Positions 1 through 7,417 of a DNA stretch of 13,547 nucleotides are shown here, one piece after another; the stretch's first letter is position 1, and every line of letters starts with the position of its first letter. The stretch comes from DATARH01 sp050246595 (lineage in GTDB: Bacteria; Pseudomonadota; Alphaproteobacteria; ATCC43930; CGMCC-115725). Under the pieces are notes generated by a model that worked only from the letters and a program-made list of their open reading frames with translations, did not search any database and was not told the origin of the DNA. Position numbers and translations under genes: made by a program. The stretch lies in contig JBFWVT010000109.1 in assembly GCA_050246595.1 (NCBI GenBank), positions 1 through 13,547 of the forward strand. The letters run 5' to 3'.

Positions 1-108
1 AACTCGATCGCGACGATCCGCCGACACCTGATCGTTGCCCTCGCAACCACCCTGGCGCGATGTCCATGCTGCAACGCCCCACGCCAAACTACCGGCGCCC
101 ATCCATTT

Positions 109-1452
109 CTATGACGCAGTAAGATTACCTAACGCTCTGAAAAGGGCATCCCGCACAACGCCGCGTTCTCCCGTTTCATGTGTAAGTCTCGAAGAGGCGA
201 TTGGATACGGTTCAAAAGCCCTGATCGTATATGGCTCGAAAGCCTTTCGGATATCGACATCTCGGCCAAAAGCAACCACGCCTTCCCTGCAGCGACGAGC
301 GTCAATATCGACTTCGGCCTCTTGGATTGCAGCTTCTATATCAGCAAAGCCGCCAATTCCACATTCCACGAGCCGGCAAATAGCAGGGTACGAGGTAACA
401 GGAAGAGCATTGGTACGAATTGCTGGCACGTCGGCCTTTGCCGCTAGTATAGCAGTGGCCGCAAGTCGCGGACGCGCCGTATCGGCCAAAGATTGTACTT
501 TCTCATAGGTTTTAGGCAAAAACCTTAGCAGATCTGAAAAAAGTTCATCAAATGACTCTGCCTCAATCAAATATGCTTCGATTTTATGCTCTCGCGCTGA
601 TCGTATCAGATCACTCACGGCAGGATAGACCGTATCTTGGCTTCTCTTGAACCAGAAGAGACCAGCTGGAAAGCCTTTGCCATTGTCGAACGCAACTGTC
701 AGTGCTTCGATAACGGATGCATCCCGGCCGCTATATCCAATTACAGCCAACCCCTGTTGGCGGCATGCATCGATTAATGCGCCGCGCATTTCTGCATCTT
801 GCTTTTGAAGTTCTTCGTCTGTATTTTTCAATTTTTCTGAATGATAATCGCCGTGGAGCTTTCCATAGACCGGCCATTTTCCTGAAACCAATGCTCTCCG
901 TATTTTTTCCGGTTCTGCCAAATCAGCCACGACAAGATTTCCAGTCCCACCAAGAACTTTTACTGCGGCATCTTCAAGGGTCCGATCAAAATTCGTGCTC
1001 CAGACAATGCGGCAGAGATTTTCACGCATTAATGGTGCAAGGGCATGACGACCAAAAGAAGGTTTTCCGCGTGCTGTTAATTCTTCAAGATAAATCCTCC
1101 TATTACTAGCGGATAGGTATGTCGCTTCGAAGTATGCTGAATATTCTTCTAGGGCTCCGATCGACGGAAAACCGCCGAGAGCGTCAAAATAATCCTGGAG
1201 CTTCTGTTGAACAGCGATTTCTCCGATATCTGTGATTGCAGAAGGCGGAAGCTTTTTCTGGGAACGATAAAGTCGCTGCTTGAAGTCCCAGATCATATCG
1301 CCGGCAGTCTTTATACCGGCAGCACGGGATGCGCCTCCACCCAGGAACCACATAATTTGGGCTTTTCGTAACTGAAACAGGCGGAGGAATGACGGGAGGT
1401 CCAAATAGTACTCGCGGCCGGTTACAGAGTTTGCTGGGATAATTTTAGGCAT
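109..1452 (-). CDS. SIR2-like NAD-binding protein, probable defence effector
   Basis: A 447-residue protein whose N-terminal half is a SIR2-type Rossmann fold. Visible motifs are the glycine-rich loop FLGGGAS (about 36-42), STNFD (152-156), KLHGD with the likely catalytic His200, and GYSGRD (239-244). SIR2 domains bind NAD+. In bacterial antiviral systems (Thoeris ThsA, DSR, SIR2-Argonaute pairs) they hydrolyse it to stop infected cells; that role here is inference from the family. The C-terminal part (about 300-447) is not recognised. It contains an 8-residue tandem duplication, AFEPYTIR then AFEPYPIA, and ends abruptly, so the protein may be C-terminally shortened relative to its family. 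The ATG at 1452 has no obvious Shine-Dalgarno. Base composition is visibly AT-richer than the flanking genes, suggesting separate acquisition. No partner gene is adjacent in the window. Confidence 0.8.
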   Translation of the reverse strand: MPKIIPANSVTGREYYLDLPSFLRLFQLRKAQIMWFLGGGASRAAGIKTAGDMIWDFKQRLYRSQKKLPPSAITDIGEIAVQQKLQDYFDALGGFPSIGALEEYSAYFEATYLSASNRRIYLEELTARGKPSFGRHALAPLMRENLCRIVWSTNFDRTLEDAAVKVLGGTGNLVVADLAEPEKIRRALVSGKWPVYGKLHGDYHSEKLKNTDEELQKQDAEMRGALIDACRQQGLAVIGYSGRDASVIEALTVAFDNGKGFPAGLFWFKRSQDTVYPAVSDLIRSAREHKIEAYLIEAESFDELFSDLLRFLPKTYEKVQSLADTARPRLAATAILAAKADVPAIRTNALPVTSYPAICRLVECGIGGFADIEAAIQEAEVDIDARRCREGVVAFGRDVDIRKAFEPYTIRAFEPYPIASSRLTHETGERGVVRDALFRALGNLTAS

Positions 1453-1492
1453 AGTCTGAATATGGCATATGGGCAGGAAATCCGTATCCGTC

Positions 1493-1520
1493 GCCCTATC
1501 ACGGCGAGGCTGGCTGTCAA
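1493..1520 (-). promoter_or_regulatory. Candidate promoter for the SIR2-like gene
   Basis: On the minus strand a perfect -35 hexamer TTGACA (plus-strand 1515-1520) is followed after about 16 bases by a poor -10 (GATAGGG region, 1494-1500). It lies about 45 bases upstream of the SIR2 start. The weak -10 makes this tentative. Confidence 0.22.
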
Positions 1521-1587
1521 GGGCAATGTAGGTGCAGCTTGGTCACAGTTGTCTGTGAAAATGATCCCGATCCCCCACAGGCATAGT

Positions 1588-1606
1588 GTAACATAAAGGA
1601 CGTTAC
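1588..1606. other. Candidate tyrosine-recombinase core site, left copy
   Basis: Inverted arms GTAAC (1588-1592) and GTTAC (1602-1606) surround the sequence ATAAAGGACGTTA (1593-1605), which recurs exactly at 4873-4885. Written as ATAA-AGGACG-TTA it has the layout of Xer/dif-type sites: short inverted arms around a 6-bp overlap region (1597-1602). Tyrosine recombinases need identical overlap sequences to exchange strands, and the two copies share it. The assignment is inferred from symmetry and from the tyrosine recombinase gene beside the second copy. Alternatively both copies could be operators. Confidence 0.4.
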
Positions 1607-1673
1607 GCAGCACGACGATTCCTGCGGTAAATCAAATAGTTGGACGATTATGTGTTACACAATTTGACGGGGC

Positions 1674-1773
1674 GGGTGGCGAATTCCGCTTTTAACCCTG
1701 AGCCGCGCCAGATTTTGGCGAGTGTCCCACGGGAAGCCTCATAGCAGATTGAGGGGTTGAAAATCCGCCACCC
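1674..1773. repeat. Imperfect inverted repeat in the regulator leader
   Basis: GGGTGGCG (1674-1681) pairs exactly with CGCCACCC (1766-1773). Further in, TTTTAACCC (1690-1698) pairs with GGGTTGAAAA (1754-1763) with one bulge. The pair encloses about 55 bases. It could be a leader-RNA stem, or the terminal repeats of a roughly 100-bp miniature element. Otherwise the 304-base gap between the SIR2 gene and the first possible TTG start of the regulator (1757) holds only the recombination-like site and the weak promoter candidate. Confidence 0.45.
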
Positions 1774-1821
1774 TCGCCGATTTACCATCCACATGGATGG
1801 TTCAGGGATGGCGAGGATGGC
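1767..1821 (+). promoter_or_regulatory. Nested stem-loop over the regulator's RBS and start
   Basis: The outer arms GCCACCCTCGCC (1767-1778) and GGCGAGGATGGC (1810-1821) match at 11 of 12 positions. Inside them is a perfect 8-2-8 palindrome, ACCATCCA-CA-TGGATGGT (1784-1801). The structure contains the AGGG Shine-Dalgarno (1804-1807) and the ATG at 1817, so as RNA it could block translation; as DNA the inner palindrome could be an operator for the ribbon-helix-helix protein it precedes. Confidence 0.45.
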
Positions 1822-2236
1822 CAACAATGTCCGCGAACTTCGGCCCAAGACGGCCGATAGTGAGAAAATCACCATCAACCTGGGATGTATAGACCTGGGT
1901 CAAATCGATCTCCTTGTGCAGGAAGGGTTCTACTCCAATCGGACGGACCTTATTCGAACGGCCATTCGCAATCAGCTCGACCGCCATAACGATGCGGTCA
2001 AGCAGTCCATCGCTCGACACCAATTTGAGCTCGGACTCAGACGTTACACTCGCCAAGACCTGGAGGACGTACAGGCCGCCGGTGAGACACTTCACATCCA
2101 GGTTCTCGGCCTCGCCAGCATCGCTGACGATGTTTCGCCGGAACTGGCTTTGCGAACCATTGCCTCAATACATGTTCTCGGTGCGCTGGACGTCAGTCCT
2201 GCAGTGAAGGCAGCTTTGAGCGATCGGATCCGATAG
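1817..2236 (+). CDS. CopG-like ribbon-helix-helix transcriptional regulator
   Basis: About 139 residues from the ATG at 1817. The stretch SEKITINLG...IDLLVQEGFYSNRTDLIRTAIR is a ribbon-helix-helix pattern: a short beta strand (ITINLG) that would enter the DNA major groove, then two helices with the usual basic 'R(T)(D)LIR.AIR' signature. The C-terminal part (about 70-139) is not a known catalytic domain and probably mediates oligomerisation or ligand sensing. The reading frame is open back to a TTG at 1757 and offers ATGs at 1793, 1808 and 1817. I chose 1817 because AGGG (1804-1807) lies 9 bases upstream. The gene ends 85 bases before the PHA depolymerase start on the same strand, and this kind of pairing suggests it regulates PHA breakdown and itself. 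Confidence 0.75.
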   Translation: MANNVRELRPKTADSEKITINLGCIDLGQIDLLVQEGFYSNRTDLIRTAIRNQLDRHNDAVKQSIARHQFELGLRRYTRQDLEDVQAAGETLHIQVLGLASIADDVSPELALRTIASIHVLGALDVSPAVKAALSDRIR

Positions 2237-2321
2237 CTCTGCCCTTTGGCTTAGGATGGCCCTGCCTTTGCCAAGGTGGGGAAACACGCTCCTCGCCTGC
2301 TTTTATCAAGGAATAATCGTC

Positions 2322-3560
2322 GTGATTTCGGATCTGAAGGTACGCATGGGCGAGGCGCTCCGCCTGACGCGCGCGGGGCGATTGGCGGAGGCGACGGCGC
2401 TCCTGCAAGGACTGCCCCAAAATGCAAAATCGTCGAAAATCTCGAAGGGCATTAAGCGCGAATCAACGACAAAAGCGGGTCGCGCCGGGCAATTGATAGA
2501 CATGGTACCTCCGCGCTCGGCCTCAGGTCTTTGGACCGCGCCCGGCATGGATACACAGGAGCACAATGCTGCTCTGGCCGAAGGCGTGGCCCCGCCGCAC
2601 ATGACGGCTGCGTTACAAGGATTGCTTGATCGCTTTGGCAGACGGGGCTCCTCGTGGGGGTTAGGTGGGCTGGCCGGCAATCGCTCACCGGAGGCCAAAA
2701 CACCGTTGCCAGACGGAGCCCGCTTCGAGGAGCATGTCTATGCTAATGACGCTGGCAGCCGAAGGTACAAGCTCTTCGTCCCAAGCGGTTATTGCGGAGA
2801 ACCTCTGCCACTGGTTGTGATGCTGCACGGTTGCACGCAGTCGCCCGACGACTTCGCTGCCGGAACGCGAATGAACGAATTGGCAGAAGAGCAAAGCTTC
2901 CTCGTTGCCTATCCGGCGCAATCACCGTCAGCGAATTCTTCAAAATGCTGGAACTGGTTCAATGGCGAAGACCAGCTACGGGACGCGGGCGAGCCTTCTC
3001 TGATCGCAGGAATTACTCGACAAGTCATGAACAATTTCGCCGTCAATCCGACGCGCGTCTACATCGCGGGACTGTCGGCAGGTGGCGCTGCGGCGGCGAT
3101 AATGGGTTCTGCCTACCCGGATCTGTATGCAGCGATCGGCGTCCATTCCGGACTTGCGTGCGGGGCCGCAAAGGACTTGCCTTCAGCCTTTTCCGCGATG
3201 CGGCAGGGTGGATCACCGCCGCGGGCAACGCGCCCGCTGCTGCCGACTATCGTGTTTCACGGTGACCGGGATAATACGGTGAGCCCGTTGAACGGGGATC
3301 AAGTCATCGCGCAGTCAAAGGGGGGAATGAAACTTCAGCAGACGATGAGCCGTGGCCAATCTGCGGGTGGGGTCAGCTACACGCGCACGGTGTACGCGGA
3401 TGGGAGCGGCAGCCCTGTCCTGGAGCAGTGGGTTTTGCATGGAGCCGGGCACGCCTGGTCGGGTGGGAGCCCCGCTGGGTCCTACACTGACCCCCGGGGG
3501 CCTGATGCAAGTCGCGAAATGCTGCGCTTCTTTCTCGAAAGATCCGCGGGCCGCGCATGA
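2322..3560 (+). CDS. Poly(3-hydroxyalkanoate) depolymerase-type esterase
   Basis: An alpha/beta-hydrolase of the PHB-depolymerase (esterase PHB type) family, about 412 residues. It hydrolyses ester bonds of polyhydroxyalkanoate or similar polyesters. Counted from the GTG at 2322: the oxyanion/turn region VVMLHGCTQSPDDF, the lipase box GLSAGG with nucleophile Ser252, HGDRDNTV with acid Asp317, and GAGHAWSGG with His377 form a complete triad. The first ~25 residues (MGEALRLTRAGRLAEATALLQ) are the short helical segment typical of this family in alphaproteobacteria. No signal peptide or lipid-binding domain is evident, so an intracellular location is likely. The GTG is preferred over the upstream ATG (2256) because AAGGA (2308-2312) precedes it by 9 bases. 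Downstream lies a convergent recombinase gene 29 bases away. Confidence 0.88.
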   Translation: MISDLKVRMGEALRLTRAGRLAEATALLQGLPQNAKSSKISKGIKRESTTKAGRAGQLIDMVPPRSASGLWTAPGMDTQEHNAALAEGVAPPHMTAALQGLLDRFGRRGSSWGLGGLAGNRSPEAKTPLPDGARFEEHVYANDAGSRRYKLFVPSGYCGEPLPLVVMLHGCTQSPDDFAAGTRMNELAEEQSFLVAYPAQSPSANSSKCWNWFNGEDQLRDAGEPSLIAGITRQVMNNFAVNPTRVYIAGLSAGGAAAAIMGSAYPDLYAAIGVHSGLACGAAKDLPSAFSAMRQGGSPPRATRPLLPTIVFHGDRDNTVSPLNGDQVIAQSKGGMKLQQTMSRGQSAGGVSYTRTVYADGSGSPVLEQWVLHGAGHAWSGGSPAGSYTDPRGPDASREMLRFFLERSAGRA

Positions 3561-3589
3561 ACATGCGGAGAGCGCTCGGAAACTCGCTT

Positions 3590-4579
3590 TCACAACCTGA
3601 TCCGTTCCACTTCGTCCTGGGTCAGCCGCTCTTTTGTCCGATCGTAGAGCTTGGTCGTGCGCGGGCTCTCGTGCGCCGCCATTTCCTGCGCGTGTTCGAG
3701 CGCGCCGCCGTTCGCGAGATAGGCGGTGATGCCGGTCGCCCGGAACGTGTGGCAGCCGATCGCCTCGGCGATCCCGGCCGTAGCGGCGCGGCGCCGGATC
3801 ATGCGCCAGGCATCGGGCTGGCCCATTGGCCTCTCGGACAGCGCGCTTCCTTTGTGCCCGCGAGCCGTGCGGAACAGCCAGCCTTTCCGATCGTCAGCGA
3901 TACCGGCCGTGCCGATATAGGCATGCAGTGCCTCGGCCAGCGCATGATGGCACGGCATCGTGTGCTGCTTGCCGCCTTTCTCATGCAGGCGGATCGACCA
4001 GCCGGCACCGCGCGGCCGCAGATCCTCGACCTTCATCTTCAGGGCAGCATTGATGCGTGCAAAGCTGTAGGTCAGTGTCGCAATCAATGCCCGATCGCGC
4101 AGATCGCGCACGCTCGTAGTCGGGATCGATTTGAGCAGCTTGCGCCACGCCTCGGCTTCAAGCACCGGCGTCTTGCCGACCTTGATGACATATTTCGGGC
4201 CGCGCACGGCGGAAGCCGGGTTGTGCGGCACGATCTGGCCCGTGACCAGCCAGTCGAACAGCATCCGGATCGCGGCGAGCTGCTGCTTAACCGACGGCGC
4301 CGAGACTTGTTGCTGCAGCTGCTCGATATAGGTGCCGACGTCATGCGGCCGGATCGACGCCGGCATCAAGCCGCGGTCTTCGCACCACGCGAAGAACCGG
4401 CTGCACGCGCGCGCATAGGCTCGGCGCGTGTGCGGGTTGCGGATGTTGGCCGTGAAGAATTCGACATAGCGCCACGCGGCTGGGTCTCCGAGATCGGCGA
4501 TCAAAGCCGGGACCGGCAAGCTGTCGAGAGGCAGAACGACAGCGCCCGGCGCAACGATGGTGGGAAGCTGATCGCTCAT
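3590..4579 (-). CDS. Tyrosine recombinase / integrase
   Basis: A 329-residue site-specific recombinase. Residues ~35-125 form the SAM-like core-binding domain (NIRNPHTRRAYARACSRFFAW). The catalytic domain follows with all expected residues: Arg in YSFARINAAL, Lys in EKGGKQH, HTFR (CHTFRATG), His in AAHESPRTT, and the nucleophilic Tyr in KLYDRT. It is the size of XerC/D-like proteins and small mobile-element integrases and appears intact. It starts 6 bases after the stop of a 76-residue gene and lacks its own strong Shine-Dalgarno, so the two are probably translated together. About 50 bases upstream of that pair lies a palindromic site with a 6-bp centre (4869-4890), matched by a second copy at 1588-1606, a plausible substrate. 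Confidence 0.93.
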   Translation of the reverse strand: MSDQLPTIVAPGAVVLPLDSLPVPALIADLGDPAAWRYVEFFTANIRNPHTRRAYARACSRFFAWCEDRGLMPASIRPHDVGTYIEQLQQQVSAPSVKQQLAAIRMLFDWLVTGQIVPHNPASAVRGPKYVIKVGKTPVLEAEAWRKLLKSIPTTSVRDLRDRALIATLTYSFARINAALKMKVEDLRPRGAGWSIRLHEKGGKQHTMPCHHALAEALHAYIGTAGIADDRKGWLFRTARGHKGSALSERPMGQPDAWRMIRRRAATAGIAEAIGCHTFRATGITAYLANGGALEHAQEMAAHESPRTTKLYDRTKERLTQDEVERIRL

Positions 4580-4585
4580 GTGGGA

Positions 4586-4816
4586 TCAATTAACCTGGCG
4601 TTTGACGACGTAAAGCGAGCGACGGCCTTTGTGCTCGAAATAGCTGAGCGCTTCATCATCGCTACCGAGCTCGGTGTCGCAATACGCTTCCAGAAAGACC
4701 CCGGTCACCGGATAGTCTTCGAGCTCGCGGATGCGCCGTGCCGCCGCGGTCAGCGTCTCAAAGCTGCCGGCCTCGATCCATTCCGTCGTCGCGTTCGTCT
4801 GCATCAACCGCCACAT
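4586..4816 (-). CDS. Small protein upstream of the recombinase, unknown function
   Basis: A 76-residue acidic/mixed protein beginning MWRLMQTNATTEW. The start is set by a very strong Shine-Dalgarno, AGGGAGG (plus strand 4821-4827), 4 bases ahead of the ATG at 4816; an in-frame ATG at 4858 has no such signal. No known domain is recognised. Its predicted content is alternating short strands and a helix (FETLTAAARRIREL), and it ends with the basic stretch GRRSLYVVKRQVN. The stop lies 6 bases before the tyrosine recombinase start, which indicates an operon; it may be a recombination accessory or directionality factor, but that is a guess from position only. Confidence 0.65.
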   Translation of the reverse strand: MWRLMQTNATTEWIEAGSFETLTAAARRIRELEDYPVTGVFLEAYCDTELGSDDEALSYFEHKGRRSLYVVKRQVN

Positions 4817-4868
4817 CGATCCTCCCTGAAAGCCCAGGTTTGACCCCTTCCCTAGCACAGTTCTATTG

Positions 4869-4890
4869 CATGATAAAGGACGTTATCATG
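4869..4890. other. Candidate tyrosine-recombinase core site, right copy
   Basis: A perfect inverted repeat, CATGATAA (4869-4876) and TTATCATG (4883-4890), around the 6-bp centre AGGACG (4877-4882). The 13-bp sequence ATAAAGGACGTTA (4873-4885) is repeated in direct orientation at 1593-1605. It sits in the upstream region of the recombinase operon, so it could also act as an operator or be bound by the recombinase for autoregulation. Confidence 0.45.
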
Positions 4891-4922
4891 CGTGATGGAC
4901 AAGGGCAAGGGGAGGGGTCAGG

Positions 4923-4960
4923 TGTCATTTTGAACATTAAATGGCGTAGAATTTTGAACA
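4923..4960 (+). repeat. Left terminal inverted repeat of the transposon
   Basis: Begins TGTCATTTTGAACATTAA and is an exact reverse complement of 10621-10658. The motif TTTTGAAC occurs at 4928-4935 and again at 4952-4959, a 24-bp period, and each copy is followed by a TGGCGTA block, so the end holds two tandem transposase-binding-like repeats, the second running past the identical part to about 4972. Confidence 0.95.
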
Positions 4961-4981
4961 TTATCTGGCGTAAACTGGGGC

Positions 4982-6472
4982 ATGACAACCCCTGCCGGCG
5001 ACGCCATGACGGGCGTGTCCCTGACCGAGCTGTCGGACCAACAGCGCGAGCGCGCCCTGGAGCGGTACCACAAGCTTCGTCCGCATCTGGAACAGGATGC
5101 GCCGCTTGTGGGTGTCGCCAGGGAGGCGTCGCTGCCGCTGCGCACGGCGCAGCGCTGGGTTAGTCGATATCGGCGGTTTGGCCTGATCGGGCTGATCCGC
5201 GCCGGCCGCATCGATCAAGGAAAGCGGCGTCGTGTACCGGACAATCTGCGCCGCCTCCCCGAAGGGCTGGCGTTGGAACGACCGCCGCTCGGGCCCAGCG
5301 CCATTTACCGGGAAATCTGCCGCATTGCGCGGGCCCGCGGCGAGCAGCCGCCCGGATATCACACGATCTATAACGTGATCCGCGCTATCCCCGACGACCT
5401 CAAAACCCTCGCCCTGGGTGGCGAGAAGGCCTACCGGGAAGCTTATGACCTGGTTCATCGGCGTGAGGCCGAACGCCCGAACCAGATCTGGCAAGCCGAT
5501 CACACTCAGCTCGATCTTTGGGCCAAACGGGCCGACGGCAAGGCAGAGCGCCCGTGGCTGACTGTCATTATCGACGACTACAGTCGCGCGATTGCGGGCT
5601 TTTACATTTCTTTCGACAACCCGTCAGCGGCGCGCACCGCGTTGGCGTTGCGCCAGGCAATCTGGCGAAAAGCGGATGCACACTGGATCGTCTTCGGCAT
5701 CCCCGAGATCTTCTACACGGACAATGGCAGCGATTTCACCTCCATCCACCTCGAACAGGTCGCCGCCGACATCAAGATGCGTCTGGTTTTCTCCGCGCCG
5801 GGACAGCCGCGCGGACGCGGGCGCATCGAGCGGTTCTTCGAGACCGTCAATCAGATGTTTCTGTGCACGCTACCCGGCTACATCGAGGCCGGCGCCGTTC
5901 GCGGCCGAGCAGAATTGACCGTGGCGGACCTTGATCGCGGCTTCCGTGAATTCCTTCGTGAGTACCATGCGCGGCCGCATGGTGAAACCAAGGTTGCGCC
6001 CCAGGAACGTTGGCAGCATGGCGGATTTGTCCCGCGCATGGCGGAGTCTTTGGAACATCTCGATCTGCTGCTTCTGACCGTTGCCAAGATGCGCAAGGTC
6101 CAGACGGATGGCGTGCGCTTTCGGGGCATGCGCTACATCGACCCTACCCTCGCCGCGTACGTCGGCGAGAGCGTGGTATTACGCTATGACCCGCGCGACC
6201 TGGCCGAGGTGCGGCTCTTTCATCAGGGAAAATTCCTCTGCCGCGCGATTTGCCCGGAACTTGCCGGCGCAACCGTGCCGCTGCGCGACATCAAGCGGGC
6301 GCGCGATCAACGGCGCCGCGATCTCCGCGACACGTTGCGGGATCGGCGCAAGACCGTCGAAACGCTGCTCGATCTGCGTCGTGGGTTTCCCCAGCCAATG
6401 ACCGAGCCGGTTGTGACTGGCGAAAGCAAACCAAAGCCCGCACCTGTGCTCAAGCGATACCGGAATGAATGA
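4982..6472 (+). CDS. tniA: DDE transposase, TniA/TnsB/Mu type
   Basis: A 496-residue retroviral-integrase-fold transposase that would cut and join the transposon ends. Residues ~20-80 hold helix-turn-helix segments for end binding (ASLPLRTAQRWVSRYRRFGLIGL). The catalytic core carries Asp173 (WQADHTQ), Asp247 (FYTDNGSDF) and Glu283 (GRGRIERFFE), with the diagnostic 35-residue D-E spacing. Residues ~350-420 resemble the small beta-barrel domain of the Mu transposase C-terminal region (RFRGMRYIDPTLAAYVGESV). The basic C-terminal tail probably contacts the ATPase partner. It starts 22 bases inside the left repeat block; an alternative ATG is at 5006. No good Shine-Dalgarno is seen for either. Its 3' end overlaps the ATPase gene by 8 bases. 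All catalytic residues are present, so it looks active. Confidence 0.92.
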   Translation: MTTPAGDAMTGVSLTELSDQQRERALERYHKLRPHLEQDAPLVGVAREASLPLRTAQRWVSRYRRFGLIGLIRAGRIDQGKRRRVPDNLRRLPEGLALERPPLGPSAIYREICRIARARGEQPPGYHTIYNVIRAIPDDLKTLALGGEKAYREAYDLVHRREAERPNQIWQADHTQLDLWAKRADGKAERPWLTVIIDDYSRAIAGFYISFDNPSAARTALALRQAIWRKADAHWIVFGIPEIFYTDNGSDFTSIHLEQVAADIKMRLVFSAPGQPRGRGRIERFFETVNQMFLCTLPGYIEAGAVRGRAELTVADLDRGFREFLREYHARPHGETKVAPQERWQHGGFVPRMAESLEHLDLLLLTVAKMRKVQTDGVRFRGMRYIDPTLAAYVGESVVLRYDPRDLAEVRLFHQGKFLCRAICPELAGATVPLRDIKRARDQRRRDLRDTLRDRRKTVETLLDLRRGFPQPMTEPVVTGESKPKPAPVLKRYRNE

Positions 6473-7325
6473 CGCCACTTCGTTCCTTGTAACCAGCGAA
6501 TATCGCCGCTTCGCCGAGTTCTGTGATGCCTGTCGGCACTATCGTTATGTCGGCCTGTGCTACGGGCCGCCCGGGGTCGGCAAAACTTTGTCAGCTCGTC
6601 ACTACGCCGACTGGGATCGTTTTGAGGCTTTGCCGTCCGTATGGCAGGCCGATGACGAAGCCCTCGCCGCCTTCGCCAGTGCCGATACCGTCTTGTACAC
6701 GCCGGAGATCGTGAACAGTCCGAGCACCGTGGCAAATGGCGTAAGGAGTCTTTGCATAAGCTTAAGCAGCATCCAACAGGAGCCACAGCGCCGGACTGAC
6801 CAAGCCGACGCCAGGGCGCGGGCTCGCGAGGAGGACCAAAGGAGCCGGGAACTTCTGCTTGAAGGGGATTGGTTCGCGCCGCCTCCCGAGGAGGAGCCGG
6901 CACCACGAATCGTCGCCGTTCCCGTCGTTCCGCGACGGTCGTCGCTGATACCCGCCCGTTTGATCCTTGTGGACGAAGCCGATCGGCTCAAGGTTACGAG
7001 CTTGGAACAACTCCGTGACCTGTTTGATCGCAATGAGGTTGGCCTGGTGCTGACAGGAATGCCAGGAATCGAAAAGCGCCTCGCTCGCTATCCCCAGCTC
7101 TATTCCCGCGTTGGCTTCGTCCATGCGTTTCGTACCCTGCGCGCTGAAGAAATCCGCCGGTTGCTTGTTGAGCATGGATCGGAGATCGGTTTGACACCTC
7201 CGACTTCTGACATATCCGACCAGGAAGCGATCGCCGCTATCATTCGCATTACCGGCGGCAATTTCCGCCTGCTCCGGCGGCTGCTGTCGCAGATCGAACG
7301 CATTCTCGGCATCAACCAACTGTAG
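6465..7325 (+). CDS. tniB: AAA+ transposition ATPase, TniB/TnsC/MuB type
   Basis: A 286-residue ATPase that in this family binds target DNA and delivers it to the transposase. Walker A is GPPGVGKT (34-41), Walker B is LILVDEAD with Asp170-Glu171, and the sensor-I-like LTGMPG lies around 196-201, followed by an arginine-rich RLARYPQLYSR stretch. Between Walker A and B is a long charged, proline-rich insert (about 95-155: many RAREEDQRSRE and PPPEEEPAP residues) that looks flexible and is unusual in length. The start ATG overlaps the transposase stop by 8 bases, indicating translational coupling. It ends 180 bases before the resolvase, leaving room for the resolution site. Confidence 0.88.
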   Translation: MNDATSFLVTSEYRRFAEFCDACRHYRYVGLCYGPPGVGKTLSARHYADWDRFEALPSVWQADDEALAAFASADTVLYTPEIVNSPSTVANGVRSLCISLSSIQQEPQRRTDQADARARAREEDQRSRELLLEGDWFAPPPEEEPAPRIVAVPVVPRRSSLIPARLILVDEADRLKVTSLEQLRDLFDRNEVGLVLTGMPGIEKRLARYPQLYSRVGFVHAFRTLRAEEIRRLLVEHGSEIGLTPPTSDISDQEAIAAIIRITGGNFRLLRRLLSQIERILGINQL

Positions 7326-7417
7326 GCGGTTACCGCGACTGTCGTCGAGGCTGCGCGCGAGAGCCTTGTAATCGGAACCGCATGATGCCGCTGCACGGGC
7401 AGCGGCGGCCACTGTGC

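Noticed and set aside
1..108. Sequence left of the SIR2 stop
   Set aside because: No gene or repeat can be supported in this short stretch; a lost SIR2 C-terminus was looked for and no convincing continuation was found.
1422..1613. A 63-codon minus-strand frame beginning MLRNVLYVTLCLWGIG, membrane-like
   Set aside because: It runs through the recombination-like site and overlaps the SIR2 start, with no ribosome site or homologous feel; probably chance.
3557..3595. Possible bidirectional terminator between the depolymerase and recombinase stops
   Set aside because: GAGAGCG and CGCTTTC pair at 6 of 7 positions, but there is no U-run on either strand; too weak to call.
3557..4843. A 428-codon plus-strand open frame
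   Set aside because: It is antisense to the tyrosine recombinase, whose motifs are all intact on the minus strand; the plus-strand product is arginine-rich and motif-free, typical of a high-GC shadow.
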